From contig JBHGNT010000014.1 in assembly GCA_043228905.1 (NCBI GenBank), positions 14,880,001-14,944,000 of the forward strand: a DNA stretch of 64,000 nucleotides, read 5' to 3'. Made by a program: the position numbers and the translations under genes. This DNA comes from Azolla caroliniana (taxonomy: Eukaryota; Polypodiophyta). The notes under the pieces are model-generated. The model was not told where the DNA came from and ran no database searches. It saw only the letters and a list, made by a program, of their open reading frames with translations. Below are positions 36,400 to 48,172 of the stretch, piece after piece (the first letter of the stretch is position 1; each line of letters opens with the position of its first letter).

Positions 36400-37890
36400 G
36401 GTCAATCGGCCGTTGGAATTGTGTCGGAGCAAGTAATGGATTTAATGGTGCGAACTACTGTGAACGAGCCGATCCATCGGTGCATGAGAGATTCACTGAG
36501 ATTGCGCCGCCAGACCGGTAAATAAACAAGAACTTTGGTTCCATCAACATAAGTCAAAGTAATTCGATCCATGTCGTAGTGCCACTTCTAGCACTGTTGT
36601 GCGACTTGTAGGTTTCGGGAGCTGGCTTGTCGAAGGAGGGGGAGCATATGTTGGAGATAGAGCCCCCAAGTGGCACTATCCATGTTGGCAGGTTTGGAAT
36701 GGACGTCAATGGACGATTCTGGTGGGAGGCAAGGGTCGCGCCCATAGAGTGCTAAAAAAGGGTTGATCCGTGTTAATGCATGTACGGATGTATTGTAGGC
36801 GTGGGTGACGAAAGGCGAGATTTGATCCTAGGTTTTGTGGCATGGATCGATGTAAGTGGTAATCTCTTGCTTGAGGGTCTTATTGAGGTGTTTGGTGAGG
36901 CCATTTGTCTGCGGATGGTATGGGGACGTAAACACCTGCTGGACACCTAGTTGAGCTGCAACAACGTTGAGGACATCCCTGTGGAACTGGAAACTCTGAT
37001 AATATAATAGTTGGATGGGGCAACCATGCTGAAAATTACCTTGTGCAAAAGTTGGGAGGTGATGGTTGTCGTCAATGACGGCAACAGTTTCAGCCCATTG
37101 ACGTCACATCGGCTTCAGCCTATTTGGCGTGTTATTCAGTTATGACTAGGTATTTGGTTTTAGCCCCTAGGGTTTTGGGAACATGTCCCATGAAATCTCA
37201 CCCGATGAGCTCGAAAGGTGATGTGACGGTGATGGGCTTGCTTGCAGGTTTGATGTGTTGACACAAAGCACATGTTGGGCCAGTAATGCCTGAGGCGTAA
37301 CTTTTCGAGAACCTTGTGGAAACCCAAATGGCCCAACAATGGGTGGTCGTGATAAAATTAGAGGTATGTTTGTTGTAGGGCACAAGGGATATAAAGGCGA
37401 GGCTTGTGATGCGCTTGAATGAAGAACACCAAGTTATTGCGGAGCATGAACTGCCATTGTGAGGGAAATGGTTGGAGGGAGCGCAACTTATGGATTATAT
37501 CTTGGATGATGGCGGGGTTGTGTTGTTGAAGTGTAGCGAGTTGTGGCAGCGGCAACAAAAGGCCGGATGGCTCGAGGAGAAATTGGACAGCCTGGAAGTC
37601 AGCGTGCGAGAGACTATTAGTGACCAAATTGGTTACACCTTTCCAATAGGAGAGGGTGAATTGATAATCTTGGAGTGCCAACGTCCATCGCAACAAGCGG
37701 CTCGGGGGGTGAGGTTGATGGATAAGAGAAAACAAGGGTTGATGGTTAGTCTCAATTGTAACTTGTCCACCGTGAAGGAAGGTATGGATGAAAACGCTTG
37801 CAAGACTAAACAATCGCAAGTAGTTCCTTCTTTGTAGAACATGTTGTCGTGCCTTTCGGTGCTAGATCGTTGCGTGAGTTGGGTGGGAAC
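36400..37890 (-). pseudogene. Gypsy pol remnant: RNase H and integrase
   Basis: Minus-strand translation gives the RNase H segment HGGQVTIETNHQPLFSL then PPSRLLRWTLALQDYQFTLSY, near 37,660-37,760. The integrase zinc-binding region follows (GFPQG...KVTPQALLA region, near 37,250-37,330). An integrase core piece reads PQTNGLTKHLNKTLKQE near 36,870-36,930. Several frameshifts and stops separate these pieces. The upper edge near 37,890 cuts off the reverse transcriptase. Confidence 0.82.
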
Positions 37891-37899
37891 CACTAGGGT

Positions 37900-38590
37900 T
37901 TTGGACTAGGAGGAGGAAGAATTTGAGACGAGTATAGTTATGAATAGATTGTAAGAAAGAGATATAGAAATTCGTGAATCCCACGAATATAGTTTTTTAG
38001 TTTTATTAATATTTAACCCTAATTATACTTTGGATTTGATTAGAATCGATAGGAATAGATTGGGAAAAGAGAGATCAAAAACCTCGTGAATCCCACGAGT
38101 ATTATATTAATCAATATTTAAACCCTAATAATCACCCCATTATTTATTTATTTATTTATTTTTCTCGCCCCTTATTACATTATGCTCCCCATCCTTATAT
38201 AGTGATGAGAGAGTCTTAACGATCTATGTTTTTTCTCTAACTATAGACTATATGCTTTCTCTAACATGCTTCTTCTAAAAGTGATCATGCTTTTTCTAAC
38301 CTCATGCGTTTTTATCGACTATAGTGTTCATGCACCGTAGATGTGCATGTGTAGCTTTTTTTCTATCATGCGTTTTTCTTCTGACTAAAGCTTTTTCCTA
38401 GAAAATATGCATAAAACAAACGGATTCTATGTGGAATATCTACTTTTTTACGACTCATGATGTGTTAGTGTAGTGGTAAAGCTACAAATTATTAACATGG
38501 AGGGACAAGGTTTGAATCTTACCCTATCCATGTAACATGTATTCTCATATTTTCTTTGTTTTCTTCATATTTATTAAATCGGGTATTTTA
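37900..38590. other. Unassigned filler inside the transposon cluster
   Basis: AT-rich DNA with repeated CGTGAATCCCACGA palindromic words (37,970 and 38,084) and a (TTTA)n run (38,139-38,162). No coding similarity seen. The words also resemble the ATTCGTGGGGCAGGCCCCACG region near 35,698, just outside the gypsy element. Confidence 0.4.
38459..38535 (+). repeat. tRNA-derived SINE-like sequence
   Basis: TAGTGTAGTGGTAAAGC (38,466-38,482) fits a pol III A box and GGTTTGAATCT (38,509-38,519) a B box, at tRNA-like spacing. The rest cannot fold as a full tRNA, so this is probably a SINE head. Confidence 0.45.
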
Positions 38591-38618
38591 TACGTTTTTT
38601 CATGTAGTGTACGAAATA

Positions 38619-41600
38619 CATTACGACAACGTTCGCATTCACAAGTGGAAGGATCGCACACAAATGGAAGGATAAGGAATATTCTGTTTGATTTTGGGGC
38701 TTTTTTGGCCATTTCACAAAACACCTTGATACTAGTATCACATGATCTCGAAAACTTGATGAAAAAGCTAAAATTCTCACAATTTGGTAAAATTGAAAAA
38801 TGCCAAAATTTGGTCAAATACGAAAAGTAACTTTGTGTATTTTTAAGGAGAAATTACAACTAGTAGTATTTTAGAACCTAACGAAATCATAAGCAAAAGA
38901 TTTGAAAACAATCAACTTTTTTATTTCATTCTATAAAATGTTGTCTAAATTTGTTACATATCGTTGTAGAAAAAATACATTTAGGAGTTATTTGCATCAC
39001 TATCATCATTCCTTTCATGAGAATTACTACTATAGCTCATAGTACGTAAAATTTGTGTTCGTCTACTATATCATTCGTTTTCCTATGTTGGAAAACACAC
39101 GAATGATATTCAAATATTCGTGTGTTTGTTTTTCCCTTTTTTCCCTTTGTTTTTTGGTTTTTTACCTCTTTTCCCCCTTTTTCCTCTGCACATCAACGCT
39201 ACGCTCTGCTCTCCTCCCCTTTTCCCCCTTTTCCTTGAACAATCTACGGCTTGCATCGTGCACACTAGTCAATAGTGAGTCAGTGACCACATCTTCTCCC
39301 CGCCATTACTTTCTGTAATTTTTCACTAATTTCTGTAATTTCTATAATTTTGTTGTAATTTTTGTAATTTTTGTAATTTCTCTATAATTTCTGTAATTTT
39401 GTTGTAATTTCTGTTATTAAGAAGGATTTTTTTTTTTTTGCAATTTTTAAAAATGTTTATCAGAATATTCACCTTGAAAAAATATTTACCTTATAGTAAA
39501 TAATTTATCCAAAAAGTATGGTATTTATCATTCTTTGAGGGTGTTTACCCTTCTCGAATGATTGAATCATTCTCAAACACGAATGCACGAATGGTACGCA
39601 TGGTTCATACTATGCTATAGCTAATATAAAATTGTGATTCTTCCTCATTTTCAAATGTACCAATCAAATCATTGTCTTCACCAAATGGTGTCTCCAAATT
39701 GTGTGTACTAAATCTTGTTCGCCTTCAATCTGAGATATCTTCTAGACTTGGTAATATCTCTTTCATTATGTCTATTGTTGTCGTCCTTAAACATCAAACT
39801 TTTGTTTGTGTAAAGTGATACACAATGATATCCACCTCACTAATGTCAATGATAGATGTATTACAAAGGTTTAATGCATTACCACGTCCAAAACTTTACC
39901 AATGCAGAATTAGTGCCCTAGGTCATGGCCATCTATATATCCCCACCTTGAGATCTTGCAAGTTTCCTTGTCACCTAAGTTATGCTCGTGTTGTCATCCT
40001 TAGTTCCACATAAATGTTTCTCTATTGTAGATGAACCAAACTATGAAAATCAACATTAAGTGCTTGAAGTGGTGATTAAGAACCTCGAGAATATTTTATA
40101 GACCATGTAAATGGCATTTGCAAGGTTCAATTACCATCAACACAATTATTAATGGTTTTTTGTTAATCAACGAAGCACATGTTCACCATAAGGTATCTTG
40201 TTGTGCAAGATACTTCTTTGTAGTATCGATATGCATCTTTTTCTCTTGTAAAAACAGAGATTTTAGTACAATCCAAGCTCATGTTTAAAAAACCTCTTTT
40301 ATTTGAAAAAGAAGAAGATTTCTAAACATGAACTCAACACATTGTATCGAGTTGATGTAAAAAATAGAGTTTTCATGAAAATTCATGAATTTGATACATT
40401 GTATTGAATTGTGATGAAAACTTTGGTTTTTTCATCACTTCAAGCTCAAAATGTTTCTTTTTTTTAAAAAACAAAATAAACCTAAATAAATAAATAAACC
40501 AAAAACCAAAACTTCAAACATGAATTCGATACATTATTTCAAGTTTATGTCGAAAATTCAGATTTTCAACACGAACTCGATATTGTGTTTAAAAACAGAG
40601 TTTTCAACACGAACTCGATACATTCAACAATCAACTTTTCGACATGAACTCGATACATTGTATGGAGTTCATGTTTAAAGTTTTTTTGGGGTTTTTTAAA
40701 AAGAAAAATAGTTTTTTTTTATTTTTGGTTTTTTTTTGAATTTGTTTTTGAGCTTGAAGTGATGAAAAAACCAGAGTTTTCATCACAAGTCGATACAATG
40801 TATCGAATTCATGTTTAAAGTTTTTTTTTCAAAAAAATAAAATAAAAAATAAAATTGAAAAAAAAGAAAAAAAATTGAAAAAAGAAATAAATGTACTTTA
40901 AACATGAACTCGATACATTGCATTGAATTGTGATGAAAAATCTGTTTTTTACATAAACTCGATATAATATATCGAGTTCATGTTTAGAAATCTTCTTTTT
41001 TTTTTCAAATAAAAGAGGTTTAAGGTTTACATGAACTCGAATTGTACTAAAATCTCCGTTTTTACAAGAGTAAAAGATGCATATCGATGTTGTAAAGAAG
41101 TATGTTGCATAACAAGATACCTTATGGTGAACATGTGCTTCCTTGATTAACAAAAAACCATTAATAATTGTGTTGATGGTAATTGAACCTTGTAAATGCC
41201 GTTTACTTCACAAATTTTGTAGGGGAGTTCTCAAAATGAAGAAGAGGAGAGCATAGTGGATACCTTAATAACTATGTGATATGTTCAAATTGATATATTA
41301 ATGTTTACATCTAAGTTTGGCAGTTTTGATAGTTTCTGAATATCGTCTATATTTTAGGAGTTATGAATTTATCAAAATTGTTTATGAATATTGTATACAT
41401 TTCTTGAGTTGTGAATTTATGGATGTTAATGAGCACTAAATTTATAGATGATGGCATTAAAGATTACAATGTTAATGAGCACTAGACATTTTCAAGTCTA
41501 ATAATAGATGTAACTTCCACTTCTGGAACCTACATCTCCTAAAGATGGTGAAACCATTAATCTTAACTTGTGCCTTGAGTTAACCATTGTGATTTTCTTT

Positions 41601-41849
41601 AAGTTAACTATATTTCATATCTGCAGACTATCAATGTTTAAAAATTTATTGAAAAACTATTCAATTTTAGAAAATTCTTATTTTGAAACTTGTTAAATCT
41701 CAAAAAATTAGCAAATTTTACATGCTATTTAAAACATGTGATATTGGGTATCAAGTTTCTGAAAATTGCCTAAAATCGCAAGATTATAAAAGGAATCTAT
41801 AAGTGGAATGCGCGATCCTTTCACTTGTGAACGCGAACGTGTTGTAGTG
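38619..41849. mobile_element. DNA element with CACTA-like inverted ends, rearranged non-coding derivative
   Basis: The left end CATTACGACAACGTTCGC (38,619) and the reverse complement of the right end CACTACAACACGTTCGCG (at 41,849) are terminal inverted repeats. The similarity continues through TTCACAAGTGRAAGGATCGC. The interior at 39,610-40,330 matches 44,220-45,030 of the neighbouring DUF7869 element, so both belong to one family, but no long frame remains here. A ~560-bp AT-rich block (about 39,045-39,600) interrupts that homology. The right part (about 40,970-41,240) is an inverted copy of 40,078-40,350. The right end lies inside a copia reverse-transcriptase sequence. No matching 3-bp target duplication is visible, so the flanks may be rearranged. 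Confidence 0.7.
40078..41240. repeat. Large inverted repeat (foldback) inside the derivative element
   Basis: The arms of about 270 bp (40,078-40,350 and 40,970-41,240) share, in opposite orientation, CCATTAATAATTGTGTTGATG, ACATGTTCACCATAAGGTATC and TTTTACAAGAG. The ~600-bp centre is itself made of short repeated words such as ACATGAACTCGATACATTG in both orientations. A transcript would form a long imperfect hairpin. Confidence 0.88.
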
Positions 41850-41919
41850 TGGGCAATGTTGAGCTGATCGGCTTTGCGCTTTCCATGTTGAACCTCTGGA
41901 GCACCTTTGTCACGTACTT
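41850..41919 (-). pseudogene. Stranded copia reverse-transcriptase fragment
   Basis: Minus-strand translation of this ~70-bp sliver gives VTKVLQRFNMESAKPISSTLP, the C-terminal end of a Ty1/copia reverse transcriptase (family form: EKVLKRFNM..AKPVSTPL). The derivative DNA element adjoins it on one side and the LINE poly(A) on the other. It probably belongs to the copia element at 45.95-48.7 kb. Confidence 0.75.
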
Positions 41920-43861
41920 TTTTTTTCCCAAAAAGATTTCTTTCATTAGTATTAAGAAAAAAACGTCGAAAGGCTAAAAATGTACAATTAGAGAGTGTTA
42001 TATACAAAAAGGATAATCAGGGGAAGGGCCATGGGTGATGATATTTCCAGATTGGTCCTTGAGAGGAGACCGTGAATAGAGGCAACTTCCTCCATAACTG
42101 CAGTAATTTTTTCCTTTTCTTAAGAACAACCTTCGAAGAGCCTGAGATATTGCCATATTGCCCACGCACTACCACCAATAAGCTTTCCCATAATTCTGGC
42201 AATATATTTGAGAGAAGGGGAATTATGGAATCATATCGTCTTTTACACCGATACTTCCATAAGGTCCATAATGTAACTGTGGATATTGTTTTCCATACAT
42301 GGGATGCGTGCATTTGCTTTCAAGGTTGCTGAAAAAGGGAGACAGATATTAGATGCCTATTGATGACTGTCTTAGCCTCTAGAGCATCATCTGCCTCATA
42401 CAATAAGAGACTGGAATGGAGAACCCCCCATACCGCTAATCCCTAGGAGAAGAGGCAACCTGCATTAATTGTTAGAAATAAAGAAAGAACTTCATTCCAT
42501 ACCTACTGAGCTAGTGAACAGGACCACATAGCATGATTGGTAGTTTCTTGCAAGTCACCACTGTAATAACTACATTGTCTAAGAACGGGTTCCACGTTTC
42601 CTTTCAAAGACCGACCTATTGGTAGTGCTGCATGTAGTAAAAGCCATCTAAGATAGTGTATTTTGTTGGTCCCCTAAAAGACCAAATCCATTTCCAATAA
42701 GCCTTCAAATGATTGCTTGTGTTGAGAATCAAGCTCAACTTGGTCTAGTGTGTGAATTCACCTTGAGAGTGAATAGACACTCCAAGGGTCAAGAGTCACC
42801 ATTATGTCACCTCTTTGTATTCTAGCATTTAGTATGAGTCATAGAATCATATTCTATGACACATAACTTATGAGCTTTCACATTCCCCATGCTCCATGAG
42901 TCTTGCAGTTAATGAAGAGAGAGGGTGACTATATAAAGCACCCTCCTCCCACCTTGTATTAAGTTGAGTCTTTCTCCTTTGTTAATACAATCTACCTTGC
43001 ATATACTCTGTGTCTTACTTCTCACTCACTCACTCACTCACTCACACTCTCTCTCTCATACACACACAGTTCACACCTATTCCGCTACACAAGAATCATA
43101 CCCGATTCTTTACAGCTTGAAACACCCCACTTATTCTAGTGCTTTTGAGCCGCAAGAGTTGGAATATTCTTACACATGAGTAAGGTGTTACCAAATTTCA
43201 CAATATACTGAAAGAACGGAACTTTCTACATTGGATCCATCATGTGACTAGTCCAAAACCATCCCCCTAGGTCCCACATCAACCTATTAACTGGTTGTCG
43301 TGCATATAACCAAAGCATATCCCACAAATGGGCTATTGCCGGTTGTGGATCCAAGAGCCATTTCTTACTAGTTTTGGGAATTACCCTAACTGGAACAATG
43401 AGTAGGTTTTGTAGCAAATTATTAGAGGGTGTATAAGGTTGCAATTTATTATCTTGTTGAATATGAAAATAATAAATACACATGTCTGTAGAAATTCCTT
43501 TAACAAAGAGCATCATGTCATTCGTAAGGCAACCAAACCACATGTTCTCCTGCATTGGCTAAAGTTGCACTGAAATATCCATTGTCATTGTCTTCACCCC
43601 ATATATCGAGTGTAACTGCTTAAGCCGATCCACTTCTAGCATCTGCTAAAAATGAATCTAGGATCCTACTGATGCTACTGGCCCATTGTCAAGTTTTCCC
43701 CATGCAAGATGAGGTCTAAGGCCCAATACATTTCCAATAGAATACCAGACGAGAGAATTAGCCAAAAGCGGTTGATTCATCCAACCATCCCACATGTTAG
43801 GCATCTCCTTGTGTAAAAAAATCTTGATTACATCTCATGCTCCGACGATTCCTAGTAGAAA
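41920..43861 (-). mobile_element. L1-type LINE, 3' portion of ORF2
   Basis: On the minus strand, WKWIWSFRGPTKYTILRWLL (near 42,640-42,700) and NHAMWSCSLAQ (near 42,530) are the zf-RVT zinc-binding tail of a plant L1 ORF2. Upstream frames include MWDMLWLYARQPVNRLMWD-like sequence near 43,290. The element ends in a run of A on its own strand (plus-strand T run at about 41,920-41,928). It is 5'-truncated, has stops, and is split by a solo LTR at 42,720-43,114. Confidence 0.75.
42720..43114 (+). mobile_element. Solo LTR with 5-bp target duplication
   Basis: The segment starts TGTTGAGAATC and ends TCTTTACA, and GCTTG flanks it exactly on both sides (42,715-42,719 and 43,115-43,119). Inside is a TATA element (CTATATAAAGCACC near 42,930) with CT-rich sequence downstream, fitting an LTR promoter on the plus strand. 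LINE coding sequence resumes on both sides. No internal domain remains, so it is a solo LTR from recombination or a very small element. The superfamily cannot be told. Confidence 0.75.
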
Positions 43862-45945
43862 TCTATTAACATGTTCGTGTTCAAAAGTGGAAGGATAGCG
43901 CACAATTGGAAGGATAGGGAATATTTCGTTAGATTTCAGGGTTTTTTTAACCATCTCACAAAAAATGTGATACTTGTATCACATGTGCTCAAAGACTCAA
44001 AGGAAAAGCTTAAAATATCACCATGTCATAAAATTGAAAATTCACAAAATTAGACAAATGGAAGAATTTTACATGTTTTTATTATTGTAAAAATAACAAC
44101 TCATGTTGTTTATAACAAACAATATTCATAATGAGCGATTGATTTAAAAACAATTAAGGTTTATATAATTTGAGTTCTTACAAGCTTATATTGTTAACTG
44201 TTCATGCCAAAAAATACAATAAAGAGTTATTTCTCCCAAGAGAATCACTACTATAGAGCCTAGTATACAACGGTGATTCATCCTCCTCCTCATCAGATGT
44301 ACCAATCAAAGCATTGTCTTCATCTAAAAGCAAATGTTGTGACTCCAAATCATGTGTAGAAAATTTGGTCTGCCTTCGATTTGAGAAGCCTTGTAGACTT
44401 GGAAATTTCTCTTTTATTATGTCTATTGTTTACTTCCTTAACGTCCAACTTTTGTTAGTGTAAAGTCGTACACAATGATATCCACATCTTGCATGTCAAG
44501 GGTCGATGTGTTACGAATATTTCTTTTCCGCTTTCTATTTCCTCTTGATGTTGGGCATTCCATCATCTCCAATGTATACTTGCTTGTAAATGCATTCTTG
44601 CTTTTAGTGTTGTACCAATGCACCTTTGTAGACTTTATCTGATTTTAGTTTTGATGCATCACCATGTCCAATACTTTACCAATTCAGAATTGGTGCCCCA
44701 TGTCATTGTCATTGGTAGGTGTGGCAATTAACATCCCAACCTTTATTTCTTGTGTGTTCCCTTGCCAACGGGCTTCTACTGCTTTTGTCATCCTTGGTCC
44801 CACATAGATATCTCTCTATTGTAGATGGAGCAAGTTGTCAAGATCCACATTAGTTACACAAGGTGAAGTTTGAGAATTAGGAGTGTGTTGTATGGACCAC
44901 ATAAATGGTATTTGTAAGGGCCAAATTCCAATGAAGGAATTATCAATAATTCCTTGTTGATCACTAAAGAACATGTCCCACCATGAGGTATCTTGTGGTC
45001 CAACATACTTCTGTGCATTATCAATGTGCTTCCTTTTGTCCTGTAAGGCTTGCATCCAAAAGTTCCTTTGTTCATCTATTAAGTCAATGTGCATTTCCTT
45101 TTTAGTCTCAATCGGCATTTGTTTTGCACCATGAACAGTAGTTACAGATGGCGTATGAAGCAAGAACTGGCAACTGCCTTTTGGCTCCCACTATGGGGAA
45201 GATGAATATGGCTTTGCATGCAATAATGTACAAACATGTGATTGAAGCTAATATTGTTTAATTGGGCTAACACTTTCACATTCTCCTCCCCACCATCTGT
45301 TATGTATCTCTTAAAATCGTATATCTCCTTTAAGTGGAGCACATTTGGACGTGGCGTATATGCATCACAAATGACATCAAATAACTTCGGTAATGTGAAA
45401 GCATCATATCGAGACAACTGTGTAGAGAAATTTATTGAACATCTGATCAATATGGTCATGTGTGTGACCAACCAGAAGGAAGTTAACTTTAACTTTCCTA
45501 AACAATCCTTGTTCCACCAACATGCTCAAATATCCGAAGACAGTTGAATTCTTGTTCTCCCTAACAGTGTTGTCCAATTGAATGTAGAGAATAGGGAGCA
45601 ATGGGTGCCCCCAATTCATCAGAACGCTTTGAATCATAGTAACTGTTAGGTTGGGGTCGTTGTGGACATTCGGGTAAGTAATGAAGACGCGAGGTTTAAC
45701 TGTCCCATTATAAGCCAAACAACCCACCAAGTGCATCTGAACGAGATATTCATCGTTGACGTCTTTCGGAAGCCTCCTAAGGTGCAGTAGACACATCTTC
45801 TTCTGGTCCATACCATAAATCATTAGACACATATATTGTTCTGGTTTCTTCAACAACTTCTCTCTGTGGTACATTGCTTTTTTCCCATGGACCAATGCTT
45901 GCGCTTCTCGATCCGACTCCTTGTCCGGATCCAATTGGCTCCCCT
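43862..45945 (-). mobile_element. DNA element of the same family, carrying a DUF7869-type gene
   Basis: The left end (CTATTAACATGTTCGTGTTC then AAAAGTGGAAGGATAG) is homologous to both ends of the 38.6-41.85 kb element. The following ~1.2 kb match its interior in order. Coding sequence lies on the minus strand. The opposite end is not visible: the element stops where copia integrase sequence begins near 45,950, so that end was lost or the element landed there with a deletion. Confidence 0.65.
44816..45934 (-). pseudogene. DUF7869-domain protein, broken
   Basis: On the minus strand 45,404-45,934 encodes YMCLMIYGMDQKK, LHLRRLPKDVNDEYLVQMHL, LPILYIQLDNTVRENKNS and FRKVKVNFLLVGHTHDHID. I recognise this as the conserved core of DUF7869 proteins, found scattered in plants, often in transposon context. 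The acidic residues in QLDNT and THDHID and the likely RNase H-like strand pattern would suit a nuclease or transposase core, but that is inference. A frameshift near 45,410-45,430 moves the reading to RYDAFTLPKLFDVICDAYTP. Another frame (44,816-45,163) gives the C-terminal part with the WWDMFFSDQQGIIDNSFIG segment. The N-terminus is absent. The gene is not functional as read. Confidence 0.68.
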
Positions 45946-45973
45946 TGTTCTTCAGTCGACATTCAACTTCCGA

Positions 45974-48172
45974 CTAGCCGGGAGGGTGGACTGGTTTTCT
46001 CCTTCTCCTAGTCAGCAATAGTCTTCTCCTCCATGAAGAATATGTCCCGCTCCGGATGACCTTCTTGTTAGTTAAGTCCCATAGCCGGTAGCCAAACTCA
46101 TCGTCGTTGTATCTTAGGAATATGCATGGCTGAGTCTTTGGGTCCAATTTCCCCATCTGGTCCTTCGCTACATGCACATATGCAACACAACCGAACACCC
46201 TTAGATGTCGGTACGACGCGTCTTTGCCGGTCCACAATCTTTGTGGAATATCTCCGTCCAAGGGTACTGAAGGTGACCTATTTATCACGTAGACTGTTGT
46301 CATCAATGCCTCATCCCAAAATGTCTTGGATAGTTTTGCATGTGCAAGCATAATCTAGAATCTCTCCATGACAGTTCGATTCATTCTCTCAGCCATCTCA
46401 TTAAGCTCTAGCGTCTTCGGCACGGTGTATTTGAGTTGGATTCCCTTCGACCAACAGGAATCCTTGAACTACTCACGGTATTCCCCTCTGTTATCTGCTC
46501 AAACTACTTTCAATTTCCGACCGATCTCTCTCTCAGGTCTCTCTCGGAAATCCTTGAAGACAACAACACCTGGTCCTTGGTCTTCAATACGGAAGCCACA
46601 ACTTCCGGCCACAATCATCAATAAAGGTCACAAAATATTGTGAATCGGCATGTGACTTTGTATCTATGTAGCCTACGTTTGTATGCACAAGTTATAGTGG
46701 TGCCTTCTTTCTCATCGGAGGCCTAGATCGGAAGGAGGCTCTATTCTGCTTATCGGTCAAGCAATCGATGCACTTATCAAGTTGCACATTCTTCACCTCC
46801 GGAATGAGGTTATCCTCGGCAAGCTTCTGCATCCCCTTCTCATTCATGTGGCATAGCCTCTTGTGCCACAACTCACCGGATGTGCCGACTGCCACATTTA
46901 TTTCCTCCCGACATACTCGAGCATGCATAAGATACAATGTGTTTGTCTTCTAGGCTCGGGCCACAATCAGGTTTCCTTTGCAGAACTTTAGAGTGTCATT
47001 CCGGATGTTATCCATGTAGCCTTCATCATCTAGTTGACCGGCTGATATCATATTCAATCTTACCTCAAGAACATGACGCACATCTTTCAATACCAGTATG
47101 CACCTGATTGAAGTCATCAAACACACATCTCCTATGCCGACAATTCAACATGCTCCTATGCATCTTCACAAATATGTGGTTCCCGACTATGTATGACGAG
47201 AAGCATTTCCGGTTAGGTGTTAGTTGGAACGACACTCCGGAATCGACCACCCACGTCGTTTCATCACTGATCAGCAACAATTTGTCTTCACTTGTCACAA
47301 TTGCTTCAGAGGTGCTTTTTCTGTCTAGAATCTTCTTCGGCTCCGCACCATCAACTCCCCCATTCTCTTTCCGGAAGTGTCGGCAATTCTTTTGGAAGTG
47401 CCCCGACTTCCCGCAATAGAAGCATGCGGGTCTTTCTCTCGACTTCAACCTCATCCCTTACTTATCCCGGTTCTAGGGACTTCTATTCCGGCCTCTTCCT
47501 CGGTTCATGTCACCTTTTGTGACTAGGACCTTTGGGTCGATTACGGACTCTCTGTCCTTTTGGCAAGCTTCTTCATTCAGCAAGCTCGACTTCACTATCT
47601 CTAGGGATAGATGTTTTCCTTCCAGTTTGGTGTTGTCTAATATGACAACCAACATTTCCCAACTATCTGGAAGGGATCCCATCAACAACATCGCCAATAC
47701 CTTGTCAGCAAGAGGTACTTCTAGAGAGGTGGTCTGGTTGATCAATCCTTGGAAGGCATTCAAATGCTCTGCCATACTGGAGCCATCCTATACTGGAGTC
47801 TCACAATCTTCTGGAATATTGAGACCCTATTGATGACGTTTTTGTTTTCAAACATGACATTGATCTTCTTCCACTGGACGTCCGCCTTGGTCTCTTCATT
47901 AAAGTTGTTGTATAGATTCATGTCTATAAAACACCTAATCTATGTCGTCGTCTTCATATGCATAACCTCTCAAATTGACGCATCAATCTTGTCTGGCCTT
48001 TTATCTCCGAACTGCATCGGCAACAAGAGGTCTCTGCAGACCACATGTCTCTCATCTTCGACTTCCACACAAAATAGTTGGAGCCGGTTAACTTGAACAT
48101 TCCACTAAAGTGATCATCCATCGCTCTGATACTAATTTGTAGAAAAAGAGATCGACCACAACTGATTATCAC
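45974..48172 (-). pseudogene. Copia gag-protease-integrase remnant
   Basis: From the 5' side, the gag start MDDHFSGMFKLTGSNYFVWK lies near 48,120. Gag body segments follow at 47,473-47,775 (LADKVLAMLLMGSLPDSWE). The CCHC knuckle CFYCGKSGHFQKNC lies near 47,390-47,430 and the protease active-site region WVVDSG near 47,250. The GAG-pre-integrase segment ELWHKRLCHMNEKGMQKLA lies near 46,830-46,890. The integrase core tail reads LSKTFWDEALMTTVYVINRSP and RHLRVFGCVAYVH (46,150-46,340). Stops and frameshifts interrupt it several times, so no intact polyprotein is possible. Confidence 0.82.
48126..48137 (-). other. Copia primer-binding site
   Basis: On the minus strand TAGTATCAGAGC directly follows the 5' LTR. 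The usual initiator-Met tRNA primer-binding site of plant copia elements is TGGTATCAGAGC, so one base differs. Confidence 0.75.
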
